A DNA stretch of 64,000 nucleotides from Diplolepis rosae (GCA_030998225.1 JAPYXD010000680.1:11284001-11348000), one strand, 5' to 3'. Positions 34,280 through 46,757 are shown, numbered from the stretch's first letter. Notes: generated by a model from the sequence alone, not told the origin. Translations and numbers: made by a program.

Positions 34280-34803
34280 AAAAGAATTATTATTACTGCA
34301 TATGATAATTCGTAATTTTTATTCCAAGTGTTTAATGTGAATAAACTTCATCGGCGAAATAAACGCGAGTTTAAAAAATATATTCTTCAAAGTTATTTGA
34401 AATAATGTAGACATATTGACTGAATTATCAAAAAGGTGGATTTTTCTGGCATTACATCGTATTGGTTCGTATCAGACGCCAATAAGGCCATCATACCCCA
34501 TATTTGCTCAGTACGTTTCATAAATATCTTTCGCATCACGAAAAAAAATACAATTTCAATATTACATCCGATGGATTCGCCGATATTACTTGGACGTGTG
34601 ATAGATAGACGGGCGTTATTGTCTTTATAAAAACATAACCATTTGTTTTAGAAGCTCATATTAAAGATGAGTCTAGGGAGGCTGTATTCGAACGAAACAA
34701 ATCGTCCCTGTGGCGTTGACGAAATCTTTTCAAGAAATAAAAAAAAACAACCTTTATCTTGAAATCTTACAACTTTGTCCAAATAGATTTTTTACGTAAA
34801 GTA
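34280..34803. other. gap, nothing recognised
   Basis: AT-rich. A 64-codon plus frame at 34436-34630 has no recognised motif. Confidence 0.35.
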
Positions 34804-35235
34804 CTCTCTAAACCTGAATCAGTAAAATAGTCACTGATTATATCAGTAAAAATATATCAACTGATGAATCAGTGCCCTGCTTTGATTTCACTGAGGAATC
34901 AGTGAACGCGTCAGATGAACATAATTTTTGAATTCTCGAATTCAAAACTTTCATTTACACTTTACTGATTTATCGTCCCTTAAAAATAATAATAATTACC
35001 TAATTTCGTATTAGTGTTGTTTAGTCTAAAATAAACAAGTTCATCGATCATTAAAATATATTGCTGGTTTTATTACTCCCACTTGAAGCTTTCACTGATT
35101 CAATAAGTGAGTTCAATCTATTTCACTGATTCATCAGTCGAATTTCACTGATTCTCAGTGAAAGACTTATAGCTGCTGCTATCAGTGAATAGTCACTCCG
35201 AATCAGTGACCGTTCACTGATTCAGGTTTAGAGAG
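34804..35235. mobile_element. AATCAGTGAAA-type element, long subfamily, copy A
   Basis: CTCTCTAAACCTGAATCAGT to ATTCAGGTTTAGAGAG, TA on both sides. 432 bp. The centre carries an extra AT-rich block around tgaattctcgaattcaaa, shared with 43890-44295 and 44720-45178. Confidence 0.88.
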
Positions 35236-35293
35236 TATTAAGCATTGATACCCTATATTTGTCACAAAAACGTAATTTTTGTAGTAATTTATA

Positions 35294-35514
35294 CTCTGTA
35301 AATCTGAATCAGTCAAATTTTCATTGATTGAATCAGTGATTTGCTTTTTCACTGATTAATCAGTGAAAACAATATTTTCCACTGTTAAATCAGTTAATTT
35401 TCACTGAAGTAATCAGTGAAATTTGACTGGTTCGCAGTAACCTCTTTTTAGCTATTTGAATCAGTGGAATTTTACTGATAATCAGTATATTTTGACTGAT
35501 TCAGATTGAGAGAG
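35294..35514. mobile_element. AATCAGTGAAA-type element, short subfamily
   Basis: CTCTGTAAATCTGAATCAGT to GATTGAGAGAG, TA on both sides. Same core and orientation as 25466-25708. Confidence 0.85.
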
Positions 35515-35530
35515 TACCGTAATTTCTTTT

Positions 35531-35925
35531 CTCTAAATCTGAATCAGTGATACGTATATCACTAATTACAACCAGTATATATACACTGACAAATCAGTGA
35601 AAATGCGCTGCGTATCAGTGAATTTAAGTGATTCATGAGTGTATATATATTGATTGTAAACAAAGAAAAATTGAGATTAAAAAATCGGGATTAACTGAAC
35701 GAATTTTTCTAATTAACTTTACGTTTCGTTTCTTTTCCAACTGATTACACGATTCTCTTTTCTCTTTATTGGGGAATCAGTTGGTAAGAACCAAACGTAC
35801 GATTTTTTGACAAAAATTCCAGTAATCAGTCCGGATTTCCTTATATCAATTTTTCTCCATGTAAACAATGGTATATACTTATAACTGATAAATCAGTGTA
35901 ATTTCACTGATTCAGATTCAGAGAA
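35531..35925. mobile_element. AATCAGTGAAA-type element, diverged
   Basis: CTCTAAATCTGAATCAGTGA to CACTGATTCAGATTCAGAGA. The interior has tatatatac words and a stretch of its own (35650-35870). Target duplication not clear. Confidence 0.6.
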
Positions 35926-37306
35926 GTGTCTGTATTACTCATTGATTTATAATATTTTATTTTGTTTTTATTCCGCTATTTCTTTAAAGAAAAAATTTTA
36001 AAAATGAACATTTCATTTGAAGTTTTAATAAAAAAGTAAAAAATGATCCCTCTCCCTTTTGAAGGTCGATTTGGATAAGAACCCCAGATGGAGAGAGCAA
36101 CAAATGATTATGAAAATCCGAGAGGGTTGTTTCTGACGAGAGGGACTAAAGCACGCCGGACGAAGCATCCGGAGAGAAACATGGAACAGGAACTGAAATG
36201 AAAATATGAAGACGGGGCCATGAAAATTTATTAATAACTTCGTGCTTTTCCCCTTATATCCAATTCCATAGTTGTTTAATTAAATTTCTGAGAATATCGT
36301 ACCACCTTTGTCGCACTCCTTTCACAAAAGAATTTTATCAATATTTGCGATTTTAAAACTCATTTTTTTTTTTATTACTATTTTCTTATTTTATAATTCA
36401 TGCGAAACGTACATTAGTTTTTGAAACTTGTTGCAATGATATCATGCATCCAGTGTCGGTAATGCAGTTTCCTTGAAAGCTGAAACTTTTACCCACAGTG
36501 CTAGTAAATTTAGTTAAGCCTCCAAACATCAGATGGCCTTCCTGAATACTGAACCTCCTTTTTTGGATTTTTGGATAATTTTATCGTCAAGATTCCAATG
36601 CGAGGTTTTATGTATTTTTATGAAAAACATTAAACAGGATTCAAGCGGAAAAAAATTATTTTATTTGAAATCATTCGAATTTTTAAAAAGTTTATGGAAT
36701 TTTTTATCCTTTGTTTTTATTTTTTACGCCAAACTGTTGCGAAATTCACCGAACCTCCTGCCACTTATTTAAAATTTTCCGTATTTTATCGTTACTTTTT
36801 TTCACTTTTCTTCGATCCATTTGATGAAGTTTAAGTAAATTCGAAAATTAACATTTGACGAATTTGAGCAAATTAGGATATTTAAAGTGCATCTTGAAAT
36901 TTTTAATAAATCTAAGGATATAAGTAGAATTTGGATCAAATTTGCAAAAAGTTTAGAAAGTTCGAAGATATAAAAATATAAAATTTGTTGGACTATATTT
37001 GAGAAAATCAAAATACACTCATAAATATTCCTAATTCCCGAATTTCCTATGACTCACGACTATCTTGACTATTTGATTGCATCAATTCTTATAATCCATC
37101 TAATAACTTACAAAATAGTATTATATATACAAACTTACTATAATTAGCGTATAAAGTATAAGAGCTTTTCATGACATTATTCATACTCTCCAAACAATTT
37201 TCTGACAGAAGGATGGATATGAAATGAATAATAAAAAAGCAATTTATGACAAACGATATATTCGTATATTTTTTAGTAATGAGCTTGGAGTATGAGGCTG
37301 AACCAA
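35926..37306. other. gap with one less AT-rich pocket
   Basis: 35990-36200 holds a purine-rich block (acgccggacgaagcatccgg) with no recognised product. The remainder is AT-rich with short chance frames. Confidence 0.35.
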
Positions 37307-37557
37307 CTCTCTAAATTTTGAATTAGTCAGAATTCGCTCGATCTTAATTAGAGAATATATTAACTACTTTTTAGTAACATTTAACTGATCAATAAGTGAC
37401 TTCAACTAATTCACAATAAAATTTGACTGATTCTGAGTAAAATTCTTACTAATTTATTGTTAAAATTTATCACTAATCAAAAGTAAACGCATCCACACTA
37501 ATTAATCAGTAACTTTTACTCTGAATTAGTTAAAATTGACTAATTCATATTTAGAGT
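37307..37557. mobile_element. worn AATCAGT-type element
   Basis: CTCTCTAAATTTTGAATTAGT to CATATTTAGAG. The interior words have drifted to AATTAGTNA. An older copy. Confidence 0.6.
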
Positions 37558-39126
37558 GTTTGTAACGACGCAGATGCTTCAAAGGTTTCATTGGACTAAC
37601 TGAATTTTTATACCTTTTAAATAAGTTATTAAATTTAGAGTTGACCAGCTTTAAAGGGATACTAGAGACCACTTATTTATGCATTTCTCGGAGAGCCAGA
37701 GAATCCCTGCCATATTCCGATCGATCTGTGCGCCACGTGCTGGAGTGAGTGACGTGCAAAAAATATATTCCATGGAAATAGGGACTCCGAATATCGGTCC
37801 GATATTATACTTCGCCCGAGAATTTACATATTTCTGCGAAAGTAACATTTTTGAAAAATTCGCGGTGACAATACGACAATTTTAACTTTTTAATTATTTA
37901 TTAAGATTAGTATAAATAACTATCAGGTGATTCAGTTTAAAAAGTGTTTGATTTATAATTTTTAAACTAAACAGTCAAGATAGACTCAGAAAGAATTTTT
38001 TAACATTTAATCGGAATTTTTTCCAATTAAACTAATCTGTATATTGCTATAAGGTCAAAAAACTTTTTCTTAATTGAAGAAAAAAATTCCTATTTGAATT
38101 CATTTTTTCAATTAAAAGGGTCATTAGTGTGTTTCAAAAGTGAATTTAAAAATTTTTTAAAATTACTTTGGCAGAGTCAAAATAATATTCTTTTTAATTA
38201 AACAAATCTTGTCAACAAAGAATTTGTTCTTTTGAAATTTGTCATTTTTTGAAATCAATTAAATTTTTTCCTAACAGAAACAAATTTCTTTCTTGAATTA
38301 TGAGAAGGAAGGTAAAGAAACGAGTTTTTTATTATGAACAAGTGTTTTCATGGAGTTTGTCCCGACTGCGAAACCTGAAGATTATCTTTTCTTAACAAAT
38401 AAATATGTTTTTGATTGAAAAATAAAGAGTGGAATTAAATTCGGAAAAATTTTCCTAAATGTGTTACTTTTTACCAACAAAAATATATTTGAGTGTCCAG
38501 CCAATTTGTGATTTTTTTCACCTCAAGGTGGAAATTTCTTCAGAATGGAAAAAAATCTTATATTTTCCAGATTTGGAAAAAAGTTAGTGACCTCCCCCGG
38601 AGTTTAAAATTTTTTATTGTAATTAAAAATAATTATTCTTTGCAATACTGTCTCCAAAAAAACGCTAAAAAATGTTTGCCAGTAAAAAAAATTTTAAAAA
38701 GTGTTTGGCTCCCTAACAAATTATTAAAAAATAAAAAGTTTGAAGCATCAATACATTATCATCGATAGTTGGTACGATGCTGGATAAATAGCAATTAAAT
38801 TAATTTTTCCCGGAGTTTGGTAGCTTCACAAACGGATTTTTAGAGTGATAAAATATTCCATAATTTTATCTACCCTAGATTATCAAGCAATGGCAGAATA
38901 ATGAGCTTTCGATACTAAAATAAATATTTATACGTGCCGTTGGATCGATATCAGCCACTCATTCTCTTTTCGAAGCACACACACAATTACGCTCTCCAAA
39001 AAAGAAATCAATCAACCTTCTAAAACGTCCAGGTATTATTATTATTGTTGGATTACCATAAAAATATTATGTAATTTAGTCCGTTTCATATACATAAATT
39101 TTTATTTTGAAGATAAGTGGAAAGTG
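37558..39126. other. gap; repeat at 38030-38340; 68-codon frame at 37679
   Basis: 37660-37860 is less AT-rich and has one plus frame of 68 codons with no known family. 38030-38340 is the partner of the repeat at 25845-26165. The frame at 38493-38768 is Lys/Phe-rich and likely chance. Confidence 0.4.
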
Positions 39127-39511
39127 CACAATAATTTTGTTGGTAATTGTGCAACAAAACAGTTTTGTAGTGCCAAACAAATTTTTCTTAGGTACCCTTG
39201 TTGGCCTAACAAAATTTTTTTTGTTCACCTCATAAAATTAATGTTATCTCGAAAAATAAGTTCGTTGGCTTGAGAAAATATTATTGTCGATAGAACTGAA
39301 TGTTGTAAGGTAAGCAAAAAGTGTTTTTGGTTCAATGGTGCTTTGTTTATGACAACAAAATAAGATCTGAGAAAGTGATTTTGTTAGGCCAATATGATAT
39401 TTAGTTACCGCAATCAAAAAACTTTTTAACAAGAACAAATATTTTTTTATTGCAACAAAAAATGCTCAACAAAACCATTTTGTTGCAATTACTAAATTTT
39501 TGTTCTCAGTG
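39127..39511. mobile_element. CAACAAAA-word element, short form
   Basis: From CACAATAATTTTGTTGG to TTTTTGTTCTCAGTG, preceded by TG and followed by TA. The interior is AACAAAAT / ATTTTGTT words, as in 8700-10045. The left end has drifted from CACTGAG. Confidence 0.55.
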
Positions 39512-40078
39512 TAAAGTCTAGAATAAAATTAAGATAAGAAGAATTGATATTTTGAAAATCAGTTTCCTTTAGTTGGAGTTATTATTTTTATACCAGGACC
39601 AGACGTCTGTCGGCTGCAACTTGTGTTTCATCCTTTCAAGGCACGAGCCAATATAATAAGCAATAGCCGAAAGGTTCCTGAAAACTTGCGCGTGGTTACT
39701 AACAAGATTAAGTTTTGCATCCTGGCGTTCATTGTTCCCAATGTTTGAGGACAATGACTTACTGTCACTTGATACCTATCAAGATAACATCTGCCTAATT
39801 CTCCTGGCACCAAAAATCCTAGACGCTTCTGCATTAGACTAGAAATGAGCAGACAAGCTCAAGTACATTTCTTCTTGAAAGTTATCGAATTTTTCCCATG
39901 AACATGATTTTGCAAAACTAAATCACTTACCTTCATCGGATAGTCATTACCTATTCTAACTCAGAAAGTATTTCAGTTGAAGATACACAATCGGTACTTT
40001 TGTCAAATTTCGCATATGCCCTAATTTAGAAAGACGCTGACAATATTGCAATGATTAATTTTCCAGTTCTTTCAGAAA
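39512..40078. other. gap with a possibly coding-derived patch
   Basis: 39590-39840 is less AT-rich. Two overlapping minus frames (68 and 61 codons) are open; neither shows a motif I can name. Confidence 0.3.
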
Positions 40079-41741
40079 AAATATAAAAATAAGAGATTTT
40101 GTCATCACGAAAAAAAATTCTTTTCATTTTATGTACTATTGTGGACTTTGTAAATTAAGCAGACTTTTTTTGGTGCTGCATTTTGAAAAATTTAGGATTT
40201 TTATTTTTTGTTCACCTTTTGCATTTAATTTTTAGTATATGTACCACATGCAGAAAAAAGATTTGTTAAATTTACAGGAAGTTCGTTATTTAACTTAGAA
40301 TTCCATTTCAATCAATTCGGATTTGTTCGTATTAGGCGGGTTTTACTTCATACTAAATGAAACGTATAGAAAATCTGTTAATTGAACTGAACTTCTTGTA
40401 AAATCTACTAAAAAGTCAAATGATATAAATAAGTACCAAACTTCCTGTGAATTTTACAACTCATTTTTTTGCCTGAAATAAATAGTATTTCTTGATAAAA
40501 GACACTTTTGTCGTGGTAATAAAAAAAATTGTTTCATTTTTTAATCATTCGTTTTATTTTATTCACAATTTTGGACTCTGTAAATCTAAAAGATTTTTTC
40601 CATGCACTCTCTAAATTTGAATCAGTCAAAATCTAGTGATTATCAGTGAAATTTTACTGATTCAAATAGCTAAAAAGAGGTTACTGTAAATCAGTCAAAT
40701 TTCACTGATTAATTCAGTGAAAATTGACTGATTTGACAGTGAAAAATATTTTTTCACTGAAAGCAAATCACTGATTCAATCAGTTAAAATTTGACTGATT
40801 CAGATTTAGAGAGCAGTATTTTAATAAATTTAGGATTTAAATTTTCTATTTACCTTTTAGTACCTGTGCAACATGCAGAGAAAAGAATTGTAAAATTTAC
40901 AGGAAATTCATTACTTATTTTTACTTGACTTTTTAGTAGATTTTACAAGAATTCTAGTTCACTTAACTCGGATTTTTCCATAATAGGTAGATTTTACTTG
41001 ACGCTAAATAAAACCTCCAGAAAATCTGTTAATTGAACTGAACTTCTTGTAAAATCTACTAAAAAGTCAAATGGTATAAATAAGTACCGAACTTCCTGTG
41101 AATTTTTCAAATAATTTTTTTGCCTGAGAAACATAGTATTTCTTGATAAAAGACACTTTTTCGGAAGTAATAAAACAAAATGTTTCATTTTTCAATCATT
41201 CTTTTTATTTTATTCACAATTCTGGGCTCTGTAAATCTGACAGATTTTTTCGTTGCAGTATTTTGAAAAATTTAGGATTTTCATTTTTCATTTACCTTTT
41301 AGTATCTTTACAACACACAGAAAAAAGATTTGTAAAATTTACAGGAAATTCATTACTTATTTTCATTTGACTTTTTAGTAGATTTTACAAGAATTCCATT
41401 TCAATCAATTCGGATTTGTTCGTATTAGGCGGCTTTTACTTCATACTAAATGAAACGTATAGAAAATCTGTTAACTGAACTGAACTTCTTATAAAATCTA
41501 CTAAACTGTCAAATGATACAAATAAGTACCGAACTTCCTGTGAATTTTACAAATCATTTTTTGCCTAAAAAAATATTATTTCTTGATAAAAAAACACTTT
41601 TGTAGAATTAATAAAAAAAATTGTTTCATTTTTTAATCGTTTTTTAATTTTATTCACAATTCTGGATTCTGTAAATCTAAAAGATTTTTTCCGTGCACTA
41701 TTTTGAAAAATTTAGGATTTTCATTTTTTATTTATCTTCTA
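40079..41741. repeat. tandem repeat, about 450 bp units (partial, three full, partial)
   Basis: Units start at about 40178, 40814, 41255 and 41700, with a partial one before 40178. Each has the junction ATTTTGAAAAATTTAGGATT, then CATGCAGAAAAAAGATTTGT, AAATTTACAGGAA, an inner palindrome (AGAAAATCTGTTAATTGAAC) and GTTTCATTTTTTAATC. The unit body is related to the element at 46452-46755. The first full unit is cut by the insertion at 40607. Confidence 0.8.
40607..40813. mobile_element. AATCAGTGAAA-type element inserted in the tandem repeat
   Basis: CTCTCTAAATTTGAATCAGT to GATTTAGAGAG, 207 bp, with CA on both sides. The neighbouring tandem units show the empty site (ttgcagtatttt at about 41253, gtgcactatttt at about 41695), so the CA was duplicated by insertion. 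Confidence 0.92.
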
Positions 41742-41744
41742 GTA

Positions 41745-43091
41745 GGGGAGAAGCGGCGAAATTGGCGCGTCGTCTAAATTGGCGCACTCTATTTTTCAGA
41801 AAATGATAACATAACAAAAAATAAAAATAGTTCTATCGTGTGCATTCTTGTATGATATATATTTGATAGAAAACATTATAAAAATCTAATTGCTTAATAC
41901 AGTTTTATTGCGATCAATCGTTTTTTGGCATAATGGTTATGTTCGAAGCCATTGAGTTAAATCGTTAAATAATAGTAATTCAAGGTGAATTAGATTAATA
42001 CAACGATTTTATAATCTTTGATATTTAATCTTACGATTAGGATAGAATATTTGTATGAAAAAATAAGCATTTTACGTAAAAAGTATTTAATTAATGAACG
42101 ATACACTTGCGGCAAAATTGGCGCATACGAGATTCAAATCAGAGGCGAAGTTGGCACACGTGTTGTGTTTCTGGAAACCGGTGACTGAAGTCAAGTGCTC
42201 GGATGTTTATGATTGAAAATATAAAGAAGATAGTAAGTACACAATTAATAATATATAGATATATACATTTGAATGTTGCTGGACTTTTCTGCTAATCTTT
42301 TTCTTATGATTTTTTGTGACATGGGAGGTAATGTGGTTCGAAAAACTGATGTAACGACTTTGTAAGGTTATATTCATTTGAACAATCAGTGGTTAAATTT
42401 TTTTTTAAGTTTGAGGTATTGAGGCATTTTAAAAGCGATTTTTAATAATTAATTTGCAGTCTGACAGTCTTTGAAAGTTTTCTCGATTTTAAGATGTGAA
42501 TGCAATGTAAGTAAAAAATTTGTATTTTTGATTGATTGTTTTTATTAATTATAAGTCTTCTAAAGTTAATAATTGTATATACTTCTGATTACAAATTCAA
42601 ATAATTCTCTATAAAAATGATTTTAATTTGAATATTCACTTAAATATCCACAATTGCCAGTATTTTATTGTACAAATATAAAATATATTTTAACTTTGGC
42701 TGGTTTATGTGAATAAAGGTATAAAAAACTTCACACATCTTGATATACTATCTCAAATTTAGTTTCAAATTATAACTACCTCTTTTCATCAACCTTTGCT
42801 ACTGAAATGTAATTCTAAATCTATGAAAATATAACTAATACGTGGCAAGAGAAGATTATAATATTAGTGCGTCAATTTACCCGACATGGCGGGTAAATTG
42901 ACGCAGGTGTAGTCCTTCGGAAATCTGAATAAAAACCTGCTTTAATAATTTTCAATGCAATCTTTATCCATTGGAAAGTATAGAAAATATATCCAGCTAT
43001 TAAATAAATATTTTTTCATAATTTTTAGTCATATACTTTCTTTTTAAACTCGCACTTTCTAATAGGTGCGCCAATTTCGCCGCTTCTTCCC
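41745..43091. mobile_element. 1.35 kb element with GGGGAGAAGCGGCGAAATTG tips
   Basis: 25 bp TIRs (one mismatch) with TA on both sides (41743-41744, 43092-43093). The tip word AATTGGCGC is repeated inside, at about 42117 (aaaattggcgcat), 42149 (gaagttggcacac) and in a palindrome at 42868-42905 (gcgtcaatttacccg against cgggtaaattgacgc). No transposase; the body is AT-rich. Confidence 0.82.
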
Positions 43092-43093
43092 TA

Positions 43094-43510
43094 CAACTTC
43101 AGAATCGATAAGTTTTTTTGAACTGGAAGTGAGAAGTTGTTAATGTGTAACTTGTCTTTCGTTAATTAGTGTCAGTAAAAGTAATTCTGAAAGTAGAAGT
43201 TGTTAAAAGTTTTGTATGGAGTGTGAAGAGTAAAGAAAAAGGACAGACAGTTGGGGGCAGACAGACAGCAAGAGTTCTGGATGCACATCCCCAAAAGCAG
43301 AGCAAAGCTAGTCATTGAGTGATGGCCGCTCAGTCGACCTCGTAACCGACGCCATACATCATTCAAGATGGCTGGATTCCCACCCTATTTCCAGAGAGAC
43401 AAGGGTGACAACCCCTGCCTATTCCTCCTACTTTCAAATAACTATATCATTGCCTTCATTGATAAGATATTCTGAACTTTATTAACTTCTACAATTTTTT
43501 ACATTTTAAT
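43094..43510. other. gap with a less AT-rich pocket
   Basis: 43230-43440 contains gacagacag and a block around atggccgctcagtcgacctc. A 64-codon minus frame is open. No family recognised. Confidence 0.35.
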
Positions 43511-43870
43511 TTAAGGTAGTTGTCATGACAAAAATTAAATCTCTGGAAAAAAGTTTTTCTGTGATTTTAAGACTTGAAATTATATTATCAGTTATGTCTT
43601 ATGAGAGAGAAAACATTATTTTTTATGAAAAAAATAATTGGATTTTTTGCAGTGAAAATATTCTTTATAACTCTACTGTGCCCAGTTTCAAAAATAAAGT
43701 TTTCAATAGCTGAAATTGTTATAAGAATTTTAAAAAAAGATTTTTTTAAATATCTACATTTTGATATTTTACTCATTTTAGAAATTGGAAATGGTTAAAT
43801 TGTAGAGAATATTATCCATGAAAAAATAATCCATGATTAATGATTAATGATACAAATTGAAAATATATGG
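43511..43870. repeat. GGTAGTT-type palindromic TTAA family, partial
   Basis: TTAA then GGTAGTTGTCATGACAAAAA. It continues with phrases shared with 27992-28559 (TTTTTCTGTGATTTTA, GAAAACATTATTTTTTATG). The right arm is mostly lost. Short frames inside are spurious. Confidence 0.5.
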
Positions 43871-43889
43871 AAGCGTATGAAAAATCATA

Positions 43890-44295
43890 CTCTCTAAACC
43901 TGAATCAGTGAAATAGTCAGTGATAATATCAGTGAGAGTATATAAACTGATTAATCAGTGCTCTGGTTAGATTTCACTGAGGAATCAGTGAACACGCCAC
44001 GTGAACATAACTTTTGAATTCGCGAATTCAAAAGTTTCATCTAGACGTTACAAAATATAATTATACACAATAATAATTACCATATTTAATAATAATTACG
44101 TAATTTCTTTTTAGGTTGTTTAATCTAAAATAAACGAGTTTATAGATCGTTTTATTATTCCCACCTGAAGATTTCACTGATTCAATAAGTGAATTCAACC
44201 TATGTCACTGATTTTCAGTGAAAGACTTATAACTGCTGCCATCAGTGAATAGTCACTGCGAATCAGTGGCCGTTCACTGATTCAGGTTTAGAGAG
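43890..44295. mobile_element. AATCAGTGAAA-type element, long subfamily, copy B
   Basis: CTCTCTAAACCTGAATCAGT to ATTCAGGTTTAGAGAG, TA on both sides. Same orientation and order as 34804-35235, with small deletions. Confidence 0.88.
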
Positions 44296-44364
44296 TATAT
44301 AAAATTTTTTATTTAATCGAATTAATGATTAGTTTTAATTTCCATTTCCCGAATTATTATGTCT

Positions 44365-44520
44365 TTACTCTAAATTTAAATCAGTGAGATTACTCTTTCA
44401 CTTTAGTGGAAAGTTTTCTGAAAATCAGTGTCATTACAGTAATAAACAGTAATATTTTAACGGAATTCGATCAGTAAAGTTTTACTGTTATCCAGTGAAA
44501 CTATTTCATTAGAGATTTAC
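44365..44520. repeat. worn AATCAGT-type element
   Basis: actctaaatttaaatcagtgag to catttcattagagattt. Words are partly preserved; ends are poor. Confidence 0.4.
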
Positions 44521-44540
44521 CTGAATTATTATTTGCCCTC

Positions 44541-44702
44541 CTCTCTAAATCTGAATCTGTGAATATTTCACTGGATTGAAGTTAGTAATTCAATTTTATC
44601 TGGGCATTCAGTGATTTATCACTGATTTTTAGAGAATAGAATTGCCAGAGTTTGGTCACTGATTCCAATTCTGTGTGATTTCCACTGATTCAGATATAGA
44701 GA
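44541..44702. repeat. worn AATCAGT-type element
   Basis: CTCTCTAAATCTGAATCTGT to CACTGATTCAGATATAGAGA. 162 bp. No clear target duplication. Confidence 0.6.
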
Positions 44703-44719
44703 TTAGTTTCAATTCAATT

Positions 44720-45178
44720 CTCTCTAAACCTGAATCAGTGAACGGTCACTGATTCGCAGTGACTATTCACTGATAGCAGCAGCTATAAGTCTTTCACTGA
44801 GAATCAGTGAAATTCTACTGATGAATCAGTGAAATAGATTGAACTCACTTATTGAATCAGTGAAAGCTTCAGGTGGGAGTAATAAAACCAGCAATATATT
44901 TTAACGATCGATGAACTCGTTTATTTTAGACTAAACAACACTAATACGAAATTAGGTAATTATTATTATTTTTAAGGGACGATAAATCAGTAAAGTGTAA
45001 ATGAAAGTTTTGAATTCACGAATTCAAAAATTATGTTCACCTGACGCGTTCATTGATTCCTCAGTGAAATCAAAGCAGGGCACTGATTCATCAGTTGATA
45101 TATTTTCACTGATATAATCAGTTGGTATATTTTCACTGATATAATCAGTGACTATTTTACTGATTCAGGTTCAGAGAG
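44720..45178. mobile_element. AATCAGTGAAA-type element, long subfamily, copy C (inverse)
   Basis: CTCTCTAAACCTGAATCAGT to TTCAGGTTCAGAGAG, running opposite to copies A and B. Near its right end a block of about 33 bp (tcagttgatatattttcact) is tandemly duplicated, absent from copy A. Flanking dinucleotides do not match. Confidence 0.82.
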
Positions 45179-46451
45179 ATGGATTTACCACCTTCACTAT
45201 TTTTTATGTGATCAAAATTTCATTTTTCATTATTATCCTTAATTTTTATGTCACAAAATATATTTCGAAATTTTCGGAATTATTATGTCTTTTGGACAAA
45301 TGACAATGCAGGTCAATAGAGCTTAAGTCTAATAAATGTTCAACCAAACAAACAAAAATTGAGATACCCAAGTAACCAGGTGATATATTTACCTGGATTT
45401 TGGTTTTTCTGTGCAAACTCAATCCCGAGAAAATAATAATAAGATTAAATTAAAATTATGAAATATGTTGAATCAGTGAAATAAATTTCGAACGACTTGA
45501 ATTTGTCACAATTTGAAAAAATTTATGAGTTTTAAAATTTTTTACAATGTTCTTCCACATCTTTATGAATGCAGATGATTTTTAAAAGTCATGCGAAATT
45601 AAACGTCGGATCGCAAATTTGATGTTAATCGCCAACCTTAAATTGTCTTCAAGTGCCTTCTTAAGATACCGGAAGTAGTAATACTATTAGCCAAAAATCG
45701 ACACATGGTGCACTGTCATGGCAAAACCCATCGACTTTTGCGGAAATTTGCAATTTACTTGTCTTCTTCAGCCGCAGACGAATCGTCTTTTGGCATCAAG
45801 TCGCCAGAAAAGTAAATAACAAATGTGATTAACTACGATTGATAAAGTGTGGAAAAAGTCAAAGTCGACCAATAGTTGAAGAATTAAAAGCTTTGAGCTT
45901 ATACCAGCTTAGACTCTGTCTACCATCTACTTTGTACAGCTTTCAGGATTTGAGGGGCCATTCTTCATTATCTCTTGAGTAGCTCGTGCCAATGAAATTT
46001 ATAAAACACTTGACCTAATTGTAAAATTTCACTAAAACGAAATTGACAGACATTTTGCATTATCTTCTATCATATTCTCTAAATTTTCAGAAAGATATTT
46101 TGTAAACTAAAATAGTTTTTTCACTTACCTCGAAACAAATTATTTAAAAGAGCAAAAAAGAAACCATTGCACAAACAAATTTTACCCAAGATGATATATA
46201 AATTATTAATATCGAAACGAAATTCAGGAAAAAATGTTTTGTTTCGCCCCAAAGAAATAATTCCCTAAACTGAGAAATTTATTTGAAAAAGTATGAAAAT
46301 CATATGAGTCAGTTGTAAAGTTTGATTTTTTAACAGCACCCTTAAAATTGTTTTGAACATCATATTCTTATTGAGCTGTGTAATTTTACAACTGATTAAA
46401 GATTATGAACTCATTGAAAGTCTCGAAATTCAAAAAAATTTTAAAGTTATA
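45179..46451. other. gap, possibly old single-copy DNA
   Basis: 45600-46000 is less AT-rich (around atcgacacatggtgcactg and gccgcagacgaatcg) but all frames are interrupted. Nothing recognised. Confidence 0.35.
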
Positions 46452-46755
46452 CACGCAGAGAAAAGATCAGTAAAATTTACAGGAAGTTCGGTACTTATTT
46501 GGACAACATGACTTTTCAGTAAATTTTACCAGAAGTTGAGTTCAATTAACAGATTTTCTGTACGTTTCACTCAGCGTCCAGTAAAATCTACTGAATACGA
46601 AAAAATCCGAGTTAAGTTGATTGTACTGTACGCTAAGTGAATTGTACAGATAATCTGTTGATTGAACTCAACTTCCTGTAAAATTTACTAAAAAGACATG
46701 TTGTCCAAATAAGTATCGAACTTCCTGTAAATTTTACTGATCTTTTTTCTACGTG
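46452..46755. mobile_element. 304 bp palindromic element, CACGCAGAGAAAAGATCAG tips
   Basis: The arms run most of the length: AGTAAAATTTACAGGAAGTT, CGGTACTTATTTGGACAACA and GTTCAATTAACAGATT on the left, inverse on the right, ending CTGATCTTTTTTCTACGTG. TA on both sides. Related bodies lie at 40079-41741 and 52316-52502. Confidence 0.85.
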
Positions 46756-46757
46756 TA

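Noticed and set aside
40079..41741. CRISPR-like array
   Set aside because: The repeat unit is about 450 bp and transposon-derived, with no short repeat/spacer structure, and the DNA is animal.
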